A stretch of 64,000 nt of DNA, taken from an uncultured Dehalococcoidia bacterium (lineage in GTDB: Bacteria; Chloroflexota; Dehalococcoidia; Lucifugimonadales; UBA3495). The first letter of the stretch is position 1. Each line of letters begins with the position of its first letter. Below, piece after piece: positions 1-8,779 of this stretch. Position numbers and translations under genes: made by a program. Under the pieces are notes generated by a model. It saw only the letters and a list, made by a program, of their open reading frames with translations, did no database searches and was not told the origin of the DNA. The DNA lies in NCBI GenBank assembly GCA_958296385.1, contig OY282494.1, positions 281,416 to 345,415 of the forward strand, written 5' to 3'.

Positions 1-624
1 GACCGATTTACCCGCCTGTACTCGCCCACCATCGGCAGCGGGTTCGTGATGGACTATCTGGGCCAGACCGGGCTGGACGGCCTCAAAGCCGCCGACATCC
101 TGAAGGTTGCGCCGGAGCAGTACAGCAGCACCATCGAGTATCCGGACACGCCAATTGCGCGCAAGCTCAAGGGCATTTCGCAGGTGCATCAGGCCAATCT
201 GGGCACGCGGGTGTTCTACACCGACCACGGCAGCTTTGACAGCCATTCCAACCAGATTGGGATGCACGACGGGCTGTGGCGGGACGTGTCGGCTGCGGTG
301 GGCAGTTTCTTTGACGACCTGCGGGAGAACGACTCCAGCGACGACGTTATCCTGCTGATGTTCTCCGAGTTCGGCCGCCGTGTCCACGACAACGGCAGCG
401 GCACGGACCACGGCGCGGCCGGCCTGGTGTTCGTCATGGGCGATCGGGTCCAGGGCGGCGAGTACGGAGAGTTTCCGTCCACCCGTCCCGAAGACCTGGA
501 ACAGGGTGACCTGGTGCCGGGGACGGACTTCCGGGGGGTCTATTCGTCCATCCTGGAGAACTGGATGGGACTGGACGCCAACTCCATCGTGGGCGGCGCC
601 TTTGAGAAGCCGGCGTTCGTCTAG
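1..624 (+). CDS. DUF1501 family protein, C-terminal part (cut by window start)
   Basis: The reading frame is open from base 1 and its start lies outside the window; about 207 residues are visible. The DUF1501 pattern is clear: GSFDSHSNQ with H-x5-W, then LLMFSEFGRRVHDNGSGTDHG, a VMGDRV-GGEYG stretch and a terminal DFRGVYSSILENWMG. DUF1501 proteins belong to the alkaline-phosphatase/sulfatase-like superfamily and are often secreted with a Tat signal; the N-terminus cannot be checked here. No substrate is known. It is followed 165 bp later by an NHL-repeat gene on the same strand, so co-transcription is possible. Family is confident, function is not. Confidence 0.85.
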   Translation, partial: DRFTRLYSPTIGSGFVMDYLGQTGLDGLKAADILKVAPEQYSSTIEYPDTPIARKLKGISQVHQANLGTRVFYTDHGSFDSHSNQIGMHDGLWRDVSAAVGSFFDDLRENDSSDDVILLMFSEFGRRVHDNGSGTDHGAAGLVFVMGDRVQGGEYGEFPSTRPEDLEQGDLVPGTDFRGVYSSILENWMGLDANSIVGGAFEKPAFV

Positions 625-788
625 AAACCGGGCCGGTGAACGGTTCCGGTACTGCGGGACACGCCATTGGGCAAAAAAACCGTCCGGGGCCAGTGGGTGC
701 GAAATCTGCTGGCCCCGTCGGTATGACGGCGGTACGACTTGACGTCAAGCCGGCGTCGGAATGCACGACAACAAGCAGGTAAAAGACT

Positions 789-1850
789 ATGCTAACGCAA
801 ATCGCGAAAGGCCGCGTGTACGATTACAGCCACTCGGTGGGCCGGGGCGCGGCATCCGGCATGGGTTTCAGCCAGCCGGTGGCAATGGCCGTTGAGGGCA
901 GCACGGTGTACGTGCTGAACCGGGGGCTGGAAGGCATATCCAACGTGCCGTGGAACAAGGTTGCTTACGGGGCGCGGGTCAGCGTCATTGACGTGGGCGA
1001 GACCGCCGGGGACGAAGAGTTCACCGGGGAGTTTGGCAAGTATGGTGACCGGGACGGGGAGTTTATCTGGCCCTCCGGCATGATACTCGGACCGGACGGC
1101 AACTTGTACGTATCGGACGAATGGCTGAACGTTATCTCGGTGTTCTCCAAAGACGGTGGTTTTGTCCGCAAGTGGGCGGCCGCACCGGCGGACGGCAAAG
1201 AGCACGGGATTGCCAACATCGCCAGCGACAGCCAGGGGAACATCTACTGCACGGACGGGCGTAGCCACGAAGTGCGGAAGTTCAGTCCCAACGGCGAACT
1301 GCTGGCCAGCTGGGGTTCGCTGGGCGATGGCGACGGAGAGTTCAACTCGCCCTGGGGCATTACGGTTGACCAGGCTGACGATTCGGTCTATGTGGCCGAC
1401 CATCGCAACCACCGGGTGCAGAAGTTCACATCGGACGGCGCTTGGGTGATGCAGTTTGGCGAGGCCGGTTCCAAGCGGGGGCAGCTGCACTTGCCGGTGA
1501 AGGTTACCGTTGACCCGCAGGGGGACGTGTACGTGGCCGACTGGAGCGACAACGGGATGCACCCCGGCAAGGTGCACGTGTTTGACCGCGAGGGTAACTT
1601 CATCATTTCGCTCATCGGCGACGCGCAGCAGCTGAGCAAGTGGGCGGACATGACCGTGCAGGCCAACGCCGACTATCTGAAGCGGCGGCGTGAGGTGGCC
1701 ACCACCGAATCGGAATGGCGGTTTGCGCTGCCGACGGACGTGCAGTTTGACGAGGAGCGCAGCCGACTGGTGGTGCTGGACGCGCAGCGCAGCCGGTTGC
1801 AGATTTACGACAAGAGGGCCGACTACATGGTTCCGCAGATGAACCTCTGA
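789..1850 (+). CDS. NHL-repeat beta-propeller protein
   Basis: 353 residues, made almost wholly of NHL-type repeats, e.g. FIWPSGMILGPDGNLYVSDE, FNSPWGITVDQADDSVYVAD and LHLPVKVTVDPQGDVYVADW, each followed by a V-x-V/K-F strand. Five to six blades can be made out, enough for one closed propeller. No signal peptide or membrane segment is visible, so it is probably cytoplasmic or exported by another route. NHL propellers usually bind proteins, peptides or RNA, and some are lyases; no catalytic motif is evident. The ATG at 789 follows an A/G-rich stretch (acaacaagcaggtaaaagac), a plausible but weak ribosome-binding site. Confidence 0.8.
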   Translation: MLTQIAKGRVYDYSHSVGRGAASGMGFSQPVAMAVEGSTVYVLNRGLEGISNVPWNKVAYGARVSVIDVGETAGDEEFTGEFGKYGDRDGEFIWPSGMILGPDGNLYVSDEWLNVISVFSKDGGFVRKWAAAPADGKEHGIANIASDSQGNIYCTDGRSHEVRKFSPNGELLASWGSLGDGDGEFNSPWGITVDQADDSVYVADHRNHRVQKFTSDGAWVMQFGEAGSKRGQLHLPVKVTVDPQGDVYVADWSDNGMHPGKVHVFDREGNFIISLIGDAQQLSKWADMTVQANADYLKRRREVATTESEWRFALPTDVQFDEERSRLVVLDAQRSRLQIYDKRADYMVPQMNL

Positions 1851-1952
1851 AGTTGGTATGGCGGGAGCGGGCCGTTGGATAGCGGCTTGCTCCCGCGCTG
1901 CTATCCTCCTGTTCCAACGCCCGCCGCGCGGCATGGCATTGACGGTCAACTG

Positions 1953-2282
1953 ATGGCTATAACCCGAGAGCAGGAGCCCGACTACATCCGTTTGGCGGAA
2001 GAGTCGCCGGGTATGACGTGCCGGCAAGCGCCGGAGGAAATTCTCGAGGCGTGCGCGCTGGACAACGAACCGACGCCGTTTCTGGAGCGGTTCTTTGAGG
2101 CGGGGATACGAGCCCACGCGCGGATGCAGCACGGGCGGGCGCTGCCGCAAATGTACGTGAACAACGCTATTCTGGTGCTGTGGCTGCGGTCGTGCCGGCT
2201 TTACACCAACGGGCTGCTGGGCATACCGGACCCGGATTTGGACCGGGAGTTTTTCTCCAGCGCTGACGCTACGCCGGGTTAG
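1953..2282 (+). CDS. Hypothetical protein
   Basis: About 109 residues from the ATG at 1953; an in-frame upstream start at 1875 would add 26 Pro/Arg-rich residues that look like non-coding translation, so the shorter form is preferred. The protein is acidic and probably helical (AITREQEPDYIRLAEE, PTPFLERFFEAGIRAHARMQ), with one Cys-containing segment and no membrane helix. I do not recognise the family. It ends 32 bp before tRNA-Ser. Start choice is uncertain; that the frame is coding is moderately supported by length and absence of a better frame. Confidence 0.5.
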   Translation: MAITREQEPDYIRLAEESPGMTCRQAPEEILEACALDNEPTPFLERFFEAGIRAHARMQHGRALPQMYVNNAILVLWLRSCRLYTNGLLGIPDPDLDREFFSSADATPG

Positions 2283-2314
2283 CGGGTTACAATGTACTGA
2301 CGGCGGCGTTCTGC

Positions 2315-2402
2315 GGAGGGATGGCAGAGTGGACGATTGCGACGGTCTTGAAAACCGTTAACCCGCAAGGGTTCGTGGGTTCGAATCCCACTCCCTCCGC
2401 CA
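2315..2402 (+). tRNA. trnS: tRNA-Ser (anticodon TGA)
   Basis: Acceptor stem GGAGGGA (2315-2321) pairs with TCCCTCC (2392-2398), followed by discriminator G and an encoded CCA (2400-2402). The anticodon stem ACGGT/ACCGT encloses loop CTTGAAA with anticodon TGA at 2349-2351. A long variable arm (AACCCGCAAGGGTT) and a T-arm with GTTCGAATC identify a class II tRNA, as expected for serine. It lies 3 bp from the end of the convergent phosphodiesterase gene. Confidence 0.97.
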
Positions 2403-2405
2403 GCA

Positions 2406-3845
2406 TCACATCCGGTTGCCCCAATCAACGTAGCGCGCGCCGGCTACGGCGCTGATTTGGATTTCCTGCGCGTAGTCGCCGGATTCGGCCCGGTGACGGT
2501 TGACCGCAACCGGGGGCGATGTTTCGGGGCCGTCGGCTAATGATTCTTGCAGTACCCGGCCGTCCATCGCTGCGCCGTAGTTGGGCAAGCCCAGCAGCCG
2601 GAGTATGGTTGGGGCTACGTCGGTGTTTCCTGATGGCGTTGCGGATTTGAGGCTGCTGCGGAAGGATGGGCCGCGGGCCAGGCCGACGTTGCGCAGTTCG
2701 TGGCGGCTCATGCTGCCGTGCTGTCCCTGTCCGATCTGGCCGCCGGTGGAGGGGCAATGTCCGGGGTAGCCGGCGGCGTTGGCGTTGCTGTTCCAGCGGA
2801 AGGACATTGCCAAGTCGGGGGATCTGGGGCCATCGCAGCCAATCAGCGAGGCGGGCAGTGTTCCGGGCAAGTCGCCGAGATGGGCGGCGGCGCAGATTGT
2901 GCCGCACCAGGGTTGGGACATCAGCCAGGCGGCCAGCGCGCGGGCGGTAGTGGCATCTGGGTCGTTCAGATAGAACAGCGCGGAGCCGCCGTTGTTTGCT
3001 ACGCCAACGCCGCCGGGGTCGCTGATGGGGGCGAAGCCGGCATCCTGTACCATGTCCGCTAGCGGGATTGTGGCGCTGATGGTTGAGTAGCCGTGGTCGG
3101 ACAGCACGAATATGTCGGTGGATTGCGCCCGTCCGGATTCGTCCAGATAGTGCAACAGCGCGCCGAACTCGTCGTCGGCCTCGGTTAGGGCTACGGGGGC
3201 CTGGTCCAGCCCAACGCCGTACTCGTGCTGGCACTTGTCGGGTTCTGATGACCAGAGCAGGGCGACGGCGGGGTTGCGTTCCGGCAGGATGTATTCGGTT
3301 AGTATCCGGCGGGCGTGCTTGAGGCGGGGGGTGTTGGGCAAGTCGGCGTCGGGCCAGGGGCCGAAACGCGCGGCCAGCTCGCTATGCAGCGGGCGGGGCA
3401 GCGTGAAATCGGGATGGATGGTTGCGCCGCCGGAGGTTGCGGCGTTGGGGTTGTGCAGGTAGGCGTTGCCGGAGGTTCCGGTTCCGATGGCGATGTATTC
3501 CAGCCCGTGCTGGCCCAGCCGGTCGGCCAGGGTGGGGGCCAGTAGAACGGGCAAGCCGGCGTCGGATATGGCTTGCAGGGTAGGTTCCAATGCTCCGATG
3601 ACGCGCTGGGCGTCAAAATCGCGGGCCAGAAAAGTGTTGCCGGACAGCCCGTGCCGGCCGGGCAAGCAGCCGGTAACTACCGACGAGGCGTTGACGCGGG
3701 TTGCGGTGGGGTAGGCAGGATGGTGGTTTTGGAAAACAACGCCGGCGTCGGCAAATGCGGCGAGCTTCGGCATCAGCGACGGCGTGATTTGCGAGGGCTG
3801 CAAACCGTCGAATACTACGATTAGAACTGACTTGGCGTGCGGCAT
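2406..3845 (-). CDS. Alkaline phosphatase superfamily protein (nucleotide pyrophosphatase/phosphodiesterase type)
   Basis: 479 residues. Metal-binding and catalytic motifs of the NPP/PglZ-like branch are visible: VVFDG with Asp13, the nucleophile motif YPTATRVNASSVVTG with Thr49, LSDHG in the middle, and a late GQHGSMSRHEL histidine. Such enzymes hydrolyse phosphodiesters or phosphomonoesters with two zinc ions. No convincing signal peptide is seen, although the start is hydrophobic (SVLIVVF), as is normal for the first strand of this fold. It is the last gene of the long minus-strand run, 19 bp downstream of the nucleoside hydrolase, so it may act on nucleotides in salvage. Family confident; substrate inferred only from context. 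Confidence 0.88.
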   Translation of the reverse strand: MPHAKSVLIVVFDGLQPSQITPSLMPKLAAFADAGVVFQNHHPAYPTATRVNASSVVTGCLPGRHGLSGNTFLARDFDAQRVIGALEPTLQAISDAGLPVLLAPTLADRLGQHGLEYIAIGTGTSGNAYLHNPNAATSGGATIHPDFTLPRPLHSELAARFGPWPDADLPNTPRLKHARRILTEYILPERNPAVALLWSSEPDKCQHEYGVGLDQAPVALTEADDEFGALLHYLDESGRAQSTDIFVLSDHGYSTISATIPLADMVQDAGFAPISDPGGVGVANNGGSALFYLNDPDATTARALAAWLMSQPWCGTICAAAHLGDLPGTLPASLIGCDGPRSPDLAMSFRWNSNANAAGYPGHCPSTGGQIGQGQHGSMSRHELRNVGLARGPSFRSSLKSATPSGNTDVAPTILRLLGLPNYGAAMDGRVLQESLADGPETSPPVAVNRHRAESGDYAQEIQISAVAGARYVDWGNRM

Positions 3846-3864
3846 GGGCGATAATCCTTGCGAT

Positions 3865-4815
3865 TCAGGGGCGGTTCCAATCCAGCAGGGTTGACATAAG
3901 TTCGTGTACGCGGATGCTGTCCACGCCGTCGGGGCCGGCTACGGATATGGGGCCGCATCCGTCCGCAGTTACCTGGCATTTGCCCCAACGGGAGGCGTCG
4001 TCGGTGGTGTCGGCGTCGTCAACGGCGATGGTGGTTTGGCGGGTTTGGAGTACGGCGGGTTCTATTGCGGCGGCCAGGGCCAGGGGGTCGTACAGGTTGA
4101 ACCGTTCCCGGCTGGCGTCCTGGGCGAACCAGTTGGACAGCAGCTCGGCGGCTAATTTGCCGGCGATGCTCCGGGTGGTGACTTGCGCTAGGTCAGCGCG
4201 GGAGACGTGAACCTGGCGGCACGCGGCCAGGTCAACCAGGGTGAGGGGGATGCCGGATTCAATAACCTGCCGGGCGGCGGTGGGATCGCTGTAGAAATTG
4301 AACTCGGCGTGGGGGGTGGCGTTTCCGGGAGCGGCGACGGCGCCGCCCATTACGATGATGTTGCGGGCGGCCCGGATGGCGGCGGGGTGCCGCCGGAGCA
4401 GGCGGGCCAGGTTGGTAAGGGGGCCGAGCGCAATCAGCGTTATAGCGCCGGGGCGGGCGGTTAGCGCGTTGGCGAGGAAAGGGACGGCGTTGCTGCTGGA
4501 CGGGGTTATGGATGGTTCCGGCAGGCGGCGGGTCAGGCCGGAGGCGGAGTGGACGTGCCGGGCGTAGGCATAGCGTCCGCGCACCGGGCGGGCGGCGCCC
4601 CGGAACACGGGTATGGCGGTGCGGGCCAGGTGTTGCAGAATGGCCAGCGTGTTGCGGGTGGCTCTGGCCAGCGGCACGTTGCCGGCGGTGGTGGTGATGC
4701 CGATGACGTCCAGCTGCGGGCAGGCCAACGCCATCAGCAGGGCGATGGCGTCATCAACGCCGGGGTCGGTGTCGATGATTACCGGGTTGGGGTGTGCGGT
4801 TTGGCGGGGTGTCAT
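3865..4815 (-). CDS. Nucleoside hydrolase (IU_nuc_hydro family)
   Basis: 316 residues, the usual length. The calcium-binding signature DTDPGVDDA is at residues 15-23, and IVMGGAVAAPGNATPHAEFNF matches the conserved central region. These enzymes split the N-glycosidic bond of ribonucleosides into base and ribose. The start overlaps the stop of the upstream epimerase-like gene by four bases (4812-4815), so the two are translationally coupled. Its place downstream of the hopanoid genes, one of which (hpnH) makes an adenosyl lipid, invites the idea that it handles adenosine-type by-products, but ordinary nucleoside salvage is the simpler reading. Confidence 0.92.
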   Translation of the reverse strand: MTPRQTAHPNPVIIDTDPGVDDAIALLMALACPQLDVIGITTTAGNVPLARATRNTLAILQHLARTAIPVFRGAARPVRGRYAYARHVHSASGLTRRLPEPSITPSSSNAVPFLANALTARPGAITLIALGPLTNLARLLRRHPAAIRAARNIIVMGGAVAAPGNATPHAEFNFYSDPTAARQVIESGIPLTLVDLAACRQVHVSRADLAQVTTRSIAGKLAAELLSNWFAQDASRERFNLYDPLALAAAIEPAVLQTRQTTIAVDDADTTDDASRWGKCQVTADGCGPISVAGPDGVDSIRVHELMSTLLDWNRP

Positions 4816-5747
4816 CGGGAGGCCGGTTCCAGCAGGACGGAATGGCAGTAGGCGCGGAAGGTTTGCGCCGACGAGTATTTGTAGCGGAAGCGGGCGGCCT
4901 GCTTGAACTTGGTTGTGCTCAGCACCGGGGGCAGTCCGGTATGCTTGCCGCCCGTCTTGCGGGAGCGGCGCCGGGCGGACGGGGCGCCGGTTTTGCGACA
5001 GGATTGGGTGACGTCATTCAGTGGAATAGTGCCATCGCCGGCCAGATTGTAGATTCCAAAGAGGCGGCTGCGGATGGCGGCGACGGTGGCGCGCGCTAAA
5101 TCATGGTCGTGCAAAAACTGCAACGGCGGGTTGCGCTTGTCGTTGGATTTGGGCGGGGCAGTGAAAAATTCGGCGGCGGACGGACTGCCACCATTGGGGC
5201 CAACGGTCATGGCGGCGCGCAAAACCGCAACGCGCATCGCGTCGGCGGGGGGGGTAACGTGCTGGGGCAGCCGCGCGCGGGGTTCGGCGCTGCACAAGTG
5301 TTGGTTGGCGCCGTTGGTGGAGGCAGCGGCGCGTTCGGTAATGGCGGTGGGCTGTTCGGTGTTTAGGCCATAAACGCGGAAGTCGGACAGGTAGATGAAT
5401 TGGCGCAGTCCGGCGGCCCGGCCGGCGACGACCCATTTTGCGGTTTCGCCGAGGAAGCGTTCCGGGGATGGCCCGTCGTAATGGCTGCCGACGTGGATTA
5501 GCGTGTCGGCGGATTCCAGGCGGAGCAAGTCGGGAACGTCGTCCAGGGTGATGTTCTCGCCGACGTAGCTGAGGCCGAGGCGGTGGGCCGATGCTCCGCT
5601 GATGGGCCAGCGCAGGGGCGATTCGTCCAGGGCAACGAGCCGGCAGCCGGGGGCGGTCGATTCCAGGTGCAGCAGAATCTGGGAGCCGATGAACGACGAT
5701 GCGCCGGCGACGGCAATCACTTCGGGCGCGGCGTTGGGCGTGGTCAT
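4812..5747 (-). CDS. NAD-dependent epimerase/dehydratase-like protein
   Basis: About 311 residues from the ATG at 5747; the frame is open further upstream to 5936 but that part reads as low-complexity Pro/Cys/Trp and overlaps the aldolase gene, so it is rejected. An N-terminal Rossmann motif VAGASSFIGSQ is clear and the order of strands fits extended SDRs (TLIHVGSHYDG, FIYLSDFRVYG, YNLAGDG). The catalytic Tyr-x3-Lys is not evident: the site reads VYGLNTEQ, with no lysine. The C-terminus is unusually Arg/Lys-rich. It may be a non-catalytic or redox-independent relative. Operon position suggests sugar or sugar-lipid metabolism; no substrate can be named. Confidence 0.75.
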   Translation of the reverse strand: MTTPNAAPEVIAVAGASSFIGSQILLHLESTAPGCRLVALDESPLRWPISGASAHRLGLSYVGENITLDDVPDLLRLESADTLIHVGSHYDGPSPERFLGETAKWVVAGRAAGLRQFIYLSDFRVYGLNTEQPTAITERAAASTNGANQHLCSAEPRARLPQHVTPPADAMRVAVLRAAMTVGPNGGSPSAAEFFTAPPKSNDKRNPPLQFLHDHDLARATVAAIRSRLFGIYNLAGDGTIPLNDVTQSCRKTGAPSARRRSRKTGGKHTGLPPVLSTTKFKQAARFRYKYSSAQTFRAYCHSVLLEPASR

Positions 5748-5778
5748 GACGAGTCGTTGGGCGCCGGATGCTGCGGCA

Positions 5779-6441
5779 TCAGCGCCGGTCCCGGAACATC
5801 TGCATTTCGGTTGCGATGGCGTCATCGGGCAGAGCGGCGGCGGCGCGGGGGCCGAAGTTGCGGGCCAGCACAAAGATATGGGCCAGCCGCTCCACCAGGT
5901 CGCAAACTTCCAGGGCTTCCCAGATGTCGGGGCCAACGCCGACTACGCCGTGATTGCGGAGGAGGGCGGCGTTGCGGTCGCCGAGGGCGGCGTAGGCGGC
6001 GTCGGCCAGGGCCTGCGTGCCGGGGAAGGCGTAATCGCTCACTTTGACCGGGCCGCCGATGGTGAGCAGCATTTCGTCAATCAAGGCCGGAATATCCCGC
6101 CCGACGACGGCGGCTACCGAGGCATAGATGGAGTGGGTGTGCACCACGGCTTGCACGTCGTCGCGGCGGCGGTAGATTTCCAGGTGCAGCTGCGTTTCCG
6201 AGGATGGTTTCAGGCCGCCGGGGGTTACGGGCTGGCCGTCAAGGTCAACCACCACCAGCTCATCGGGCAGCAGCCGGTAGTAGGGGTGGTGGGTGGGCGT
6301 TACCAGCAGCAGGCCGTCGTCGCCGGCGCCGGTCAAGCGGAGGCTGGTGTTGCCGGAGTAGGCGCCCACCAGCCCCCGGCGGTACATCTCACGGGTTGCG
6401 TCGGTAAGTTCCTGGCGTTGTGCGCGCCACTGGTCGGCCAC
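5779..6441 (-). CDS. Class II aldolase/adducin family protein
   Basis: 220 residues, typical for this zinc-dependent family (L-fuculose-phosphate and L-ribulose-phosphate type). Visible features are GAYSGNTSLR near residue 27 for phosphate binding, Glu82 in KPSSETQLH, the zinc ligands His101 and His103 in VVHTHS, and His164 in LLRNHGVV. It lies 3 bp after hpnE and 31 bp before the epimerase-like gene, within the same run. It would catalyse retro-aldol cleavage of a short sugar phosphate or a related decarboxylation; the substrate cannot be deduced. Confidence 0.88.
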   Translation of the reverse strand: MADQWRAQRQELTDATREMYRRGLVGAYSGNTSLRLTGAGDDGLLLVTPTHHPYYRLLPDELVVVDLDGQPVTPGGLKPSSETQLHLEIYRRRDDVQAVVHTHSIYASVAAVVGRDIPALIDEMLLTIGGPVKVSDYAFPGTQALADAAYAALGDRNAALLRNHGVVGVGPDIWEALEVCDLVERLAHIFVLARNFGPRAAAALPDDAIATEMQMFRDRR

Positions 6442-6444
6442 GGT

Positions 6445-7845
6445 CTAAACTCCCGGCGGCGTTTGGCGGGCAAGTTGGGATGACATAACCGCCGCCGCCG
6501 CATTATAGCCGCTGATGATTGCGCCTTCCATAGTAGAGGGCCAGCCGGTATCCGTCCATTCGCCGGCGAGGAACAGATTGGCCACCGGAGTGGCCGGGCC
6601 CGGGCGCCAGCGGCTGGCCCCCGGCGTGCAGCGGAAAGTGGCGTTGCGCTGTTTGACGACGGTGGCGTGCAGCAGATTCGCCGGCGCCGCGCGGGGGTAG
6701 GCCAGACGGACTGCGGAGTCGATGGTACCGGCCAGCTGCTCACGTTCCAGGTCAACGTAATTCCAGGCGGCGCTGATGGACACGGTTAGCGATTGACGGG
6801 CGGCGGTTCGTTGCGGGTTTTGGATGGCGGAGCGGTTGAACACCCATTGCAGCGGGCTGTCCAGAAAGTAGGCAAAGTCGCCGTCCATAACCGTGCGGTC
6901 GTAAGTAAGGTGGGCGTTGACGATGGGCGATGTACGCAGCTGGCGCAGGCCGGCGAAGGGTTGCAGGCTCGCCATCGCATCGGGCAATAATGACGGCAGA
7001 ATCCAGAACGGCACTGCGCTGACGAACGCATCGGCGTACAGCGTTTGCCCGTCGGAGGTTACTACGCTGCCAGCGCGCGGACCATCATTGATCTCCAGAC
7101 GGCGAACAGTACAGCCCAGGCGCAGGCAGACGCCTTTGGATTCCAGATAACGCCGGGCAGGTTCGGCAATGGCCGGGGACAATGCTACGGCGGGGTAGCC
7201 CAGGTTGGCCTCGCTGCGGCCTTGCAGCATACCGTCCTGGACAATCATCAGCCCCATAGCGGCGCTCACGTCGCGCACGCTGTCGTTCAGGGTTCCCTCA
7301 ATCAGGACGTTCCATAAGTTAAAAATGGCCCGTTCGGATTGGCCATGGGCCCGCAGCCATTCGTAGAAGGTGATGTCCTCCAGCGGGGGGGAACTCCGGC
7401 GGGCGCGCATTGCGGCCATTACGCCCCGGACAGCTTGCAGTTTGTCCATTGGCCCCAGGTGGGGGTAGGTTAGGAACGCCGGCAGCAGGTGGGCGGGGGG
7501 CGGCAGGTTGACGCCGTAGAGGCGGCCCAGCCGGCCGCTGCGGTTGTACACGGCTACGTCAAGTTTGGCTTGCAGACGCCATTGCGGCCACGCGCCGATT
7601 TGTTGCAGGAATTGAATCAGGTTGCGGCAGGCGCCGACCAGGACGTGCTGGCCGTTGTCGAGTTCGGCGCCGCTGCCGGTATCGGTGTAGGAGAATACGC
7701 GGCCGCCCAGAGATTGGCGGGATTCCAGCAGGGTGACCCGCCAGCCGGATTCGGCGAGGCGGAGGGCGGCGGCGATGCCGGCCAGGCCGCCGCCCAGCAC
7801 GATGGCGGTGGGGCGGGCGGCGGCGGGCGTGACGGCGCCGGTCAA
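6445..7845 (-). CDS. hpnE: Hydroxysqualene dehydroxylase HpnE
   Basis: 466 residues. The N-terminal dinucleotide-binding motif IVLGGGLAGIAAALRLAESG plus LLESRQSLGGRVFSY and ELDNGQHVLVGAC identify the FAD-dependent amine-oxidase/phytoene-desaturase-like fold, and the last reads as the HpnE version. A C-terminal FLAGEWTDTGWPSTMEGAI motif completes the FAD site. HpnE reduces hydroxysqualene to squalene, the third step of the HpnCDE route from farnesyl diphosphate. The start overlaps the end of hpnD by four bases (7842-7845), as expected for a coupled hpnC-hpnD-hpnE cassette. Confidence 0.95.
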   Translation of the reverse strand: MTGAVTPAAARPTAIVLGGGLAGIAAALRLAESGWRVTLLESRQSLGGRVFSYTDTGSGAELDNGQHVLVGACRNLIQFLQQIGAWPQWRLQAKLDVAVYNRSGRLGRLYGVNLPPPAHLLPAFLTYPHLGPMDKLQAVRGVMAAMRARRSSPPLEDITFYEWLRAHGQSERAIFNLWNVLIEGTLNDSVRDVSAAMGLMIVQDGMLQGRSEANLGYPAVALSPAIAEPARRYLESKGVCLRLGCTVRRLEINDGPRAGSVVTSDGQTLYADAFVSAVPFWILPSLLPDAMASLQPFAGLRQLRTSPIVNAHLTYDRTVMDGDFAYFLDSPLQWVFNRSAIQNPQRTAARQSLTVSISAAWNYVDLEREQLAGTIDSAVRLAYPRAAPANLLHATVVKQRNATFRCTPGASRWRPGPATPVANLFLAGEWTDTGWPSTMEGAIISGYNAAAAVMSSQLARQTPPGV

Positions 7846-8738
7846 TTGAGCAGGGGGCCGGTGAGCCAGGCGCGGGCCATCAGCCGCAGTTTCTCCCGCT
7901 TGCTGAGACTGACCCGTTCCTCGAACACCTGGTAGCCGGACGATTCAATCCGGTCCAGCACCCGCCCGTAAATCAGGCCCAATGCGGCGGGACAGGCGCG
8001 GGAGCGGCGGGGGAGGTAGGGCAGCAGCAGCCGTCCGCTGGCGAAGTAGTCGCGGGCCCGGGCGACTTGGAACGCCATCAAGTCGGCGAATTGGGGCGTA
8101 ACCGCGCCGGACGCGATGCTATCCTCGGTGACGCCGAAACGGGCCATTTCGTCCTGGGGCAGGTAGATGCGGCCCAAGTCCCAATCCTCGCGCACGTCGC
8201 GGCAAATGTTGGTCAACTGCATGGCCAGGCCCAGGTCAACCGCCCCGCGCTGCGCCTCCGGCCCGCCGCCGTAGCCGAAGATGTGGATGCAGATGAGGCC
8301 AACGGCAGACGCTACCTGGTAGCAGTACTGGCGCAGTTCGTCAAAGTTGGCGTAGCGGGTTTTGACCAGATCGGCCTCTACGCCGTTGAGGACTTCCTGA
8401 AAGTATTGCTGGGGGATGGCGTAGGTGGAGGCGACGTCGGCGAGGCCGATAAACAGGGGGGTCGTGCCGCCGCCGTTGTAGGTTTCGGCGAGCTGCTGGC
8501 GCAGCAGGTTCAGCCGGGCCAGCTTCTCGTCGGGTGCGCCCTCGGCGTCCACGGAATCATCGCAGTACCGGCAGAACGTGTAGGCGACGTAGATGGCGCG
8601 CCGCTGGGCCGCCGGCAGGGTGAGGAATGCGAAGTAGAAATTGCGGGCTTCGCGACGGGTGACCTGCCGACATTCCGCGTAGGCGGCGGCCAGAACCGCC
8701 GGCGATGGGGCAGCGGCGTTGGGCGCGGGGGTGTTCAT
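7842..8738 (-). CDS. hpnD: Presqualene diphosphate synthase HpnD
   Basis: 298 residues of the trans-isoprenyl diphosphate synthase (squalene/phytoene synthase) family. The first Asp-rich motif is CDDSVD at residues 59-64 and the second is NICRDVREDWDLGRIYLP. HpnD condenses two farnesyl diphosphates to presqualene diphosphate. The order hpnC-hpnD-hpnE supports this over phytoene synthase. The start lies inside a 23-bp tandem duplication at the hpnC/hpnD border, and the stop overlaps hpnE. A soluble, membrane-associated enzyme is expected. Confidence 0.95.
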   Translation of the reverse strand: MNTPAPNAAAPSPAVLAAAYAECRQVTRREARNFYFAFLTLPAAQRRAIYVAYTFCRYCDDSVDAEGAPDEKLARLNLLRQQLAETYNGGGTTPLFIGLADVASTYAIPQQYFQEVLNGVEADLVKTRYANFDELRQYCYQVASAVGLICIHIFGYGGGPEAQRGAVDLGLAMQLTNICRDVREDWDLGRIYLPQDEMARFGVTEDSIASGAVTPQFADLMAFQVARARDYFASGRLLLPYLPRRSRACPAALGLIYGRVLDRIESSGYQVFEERVSLSKREKLRLMARAWLTGPLLN

Positions 8739-8779
8739 TGCGATGCGGCCGGGGCGTTCATTGCGATGCGGCCGGGGCG
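8734..8779. repeat. 23-bp perfect tandem duplication at the hpnC/hpnD junction
   Basis: Two identical 23-bp units, 8734-8756 and 8757-8779, starting ttcattgcgatgcggcc. On the minus strand each unit contains an overlapping stop-start ATGA. The hpnC stop is 8760-8758 and the hpnD ATG is 8738-8736. Between them an ATG at 8761-8759 opens an 8-codon frame that ends in a TGA overlapping the hpnD ATG. The duplication therefore turned one ATGA coupling site into two. Confidence 0.95.

Noticed and set aside
792-2150. Long antisense frame (452 codons) opposite the NHL gene
   Set aside because: A shadow of GC-rich coding sequence; His/Arg/Val-rich with no family motif, while the other strand has clear NHL repeats.
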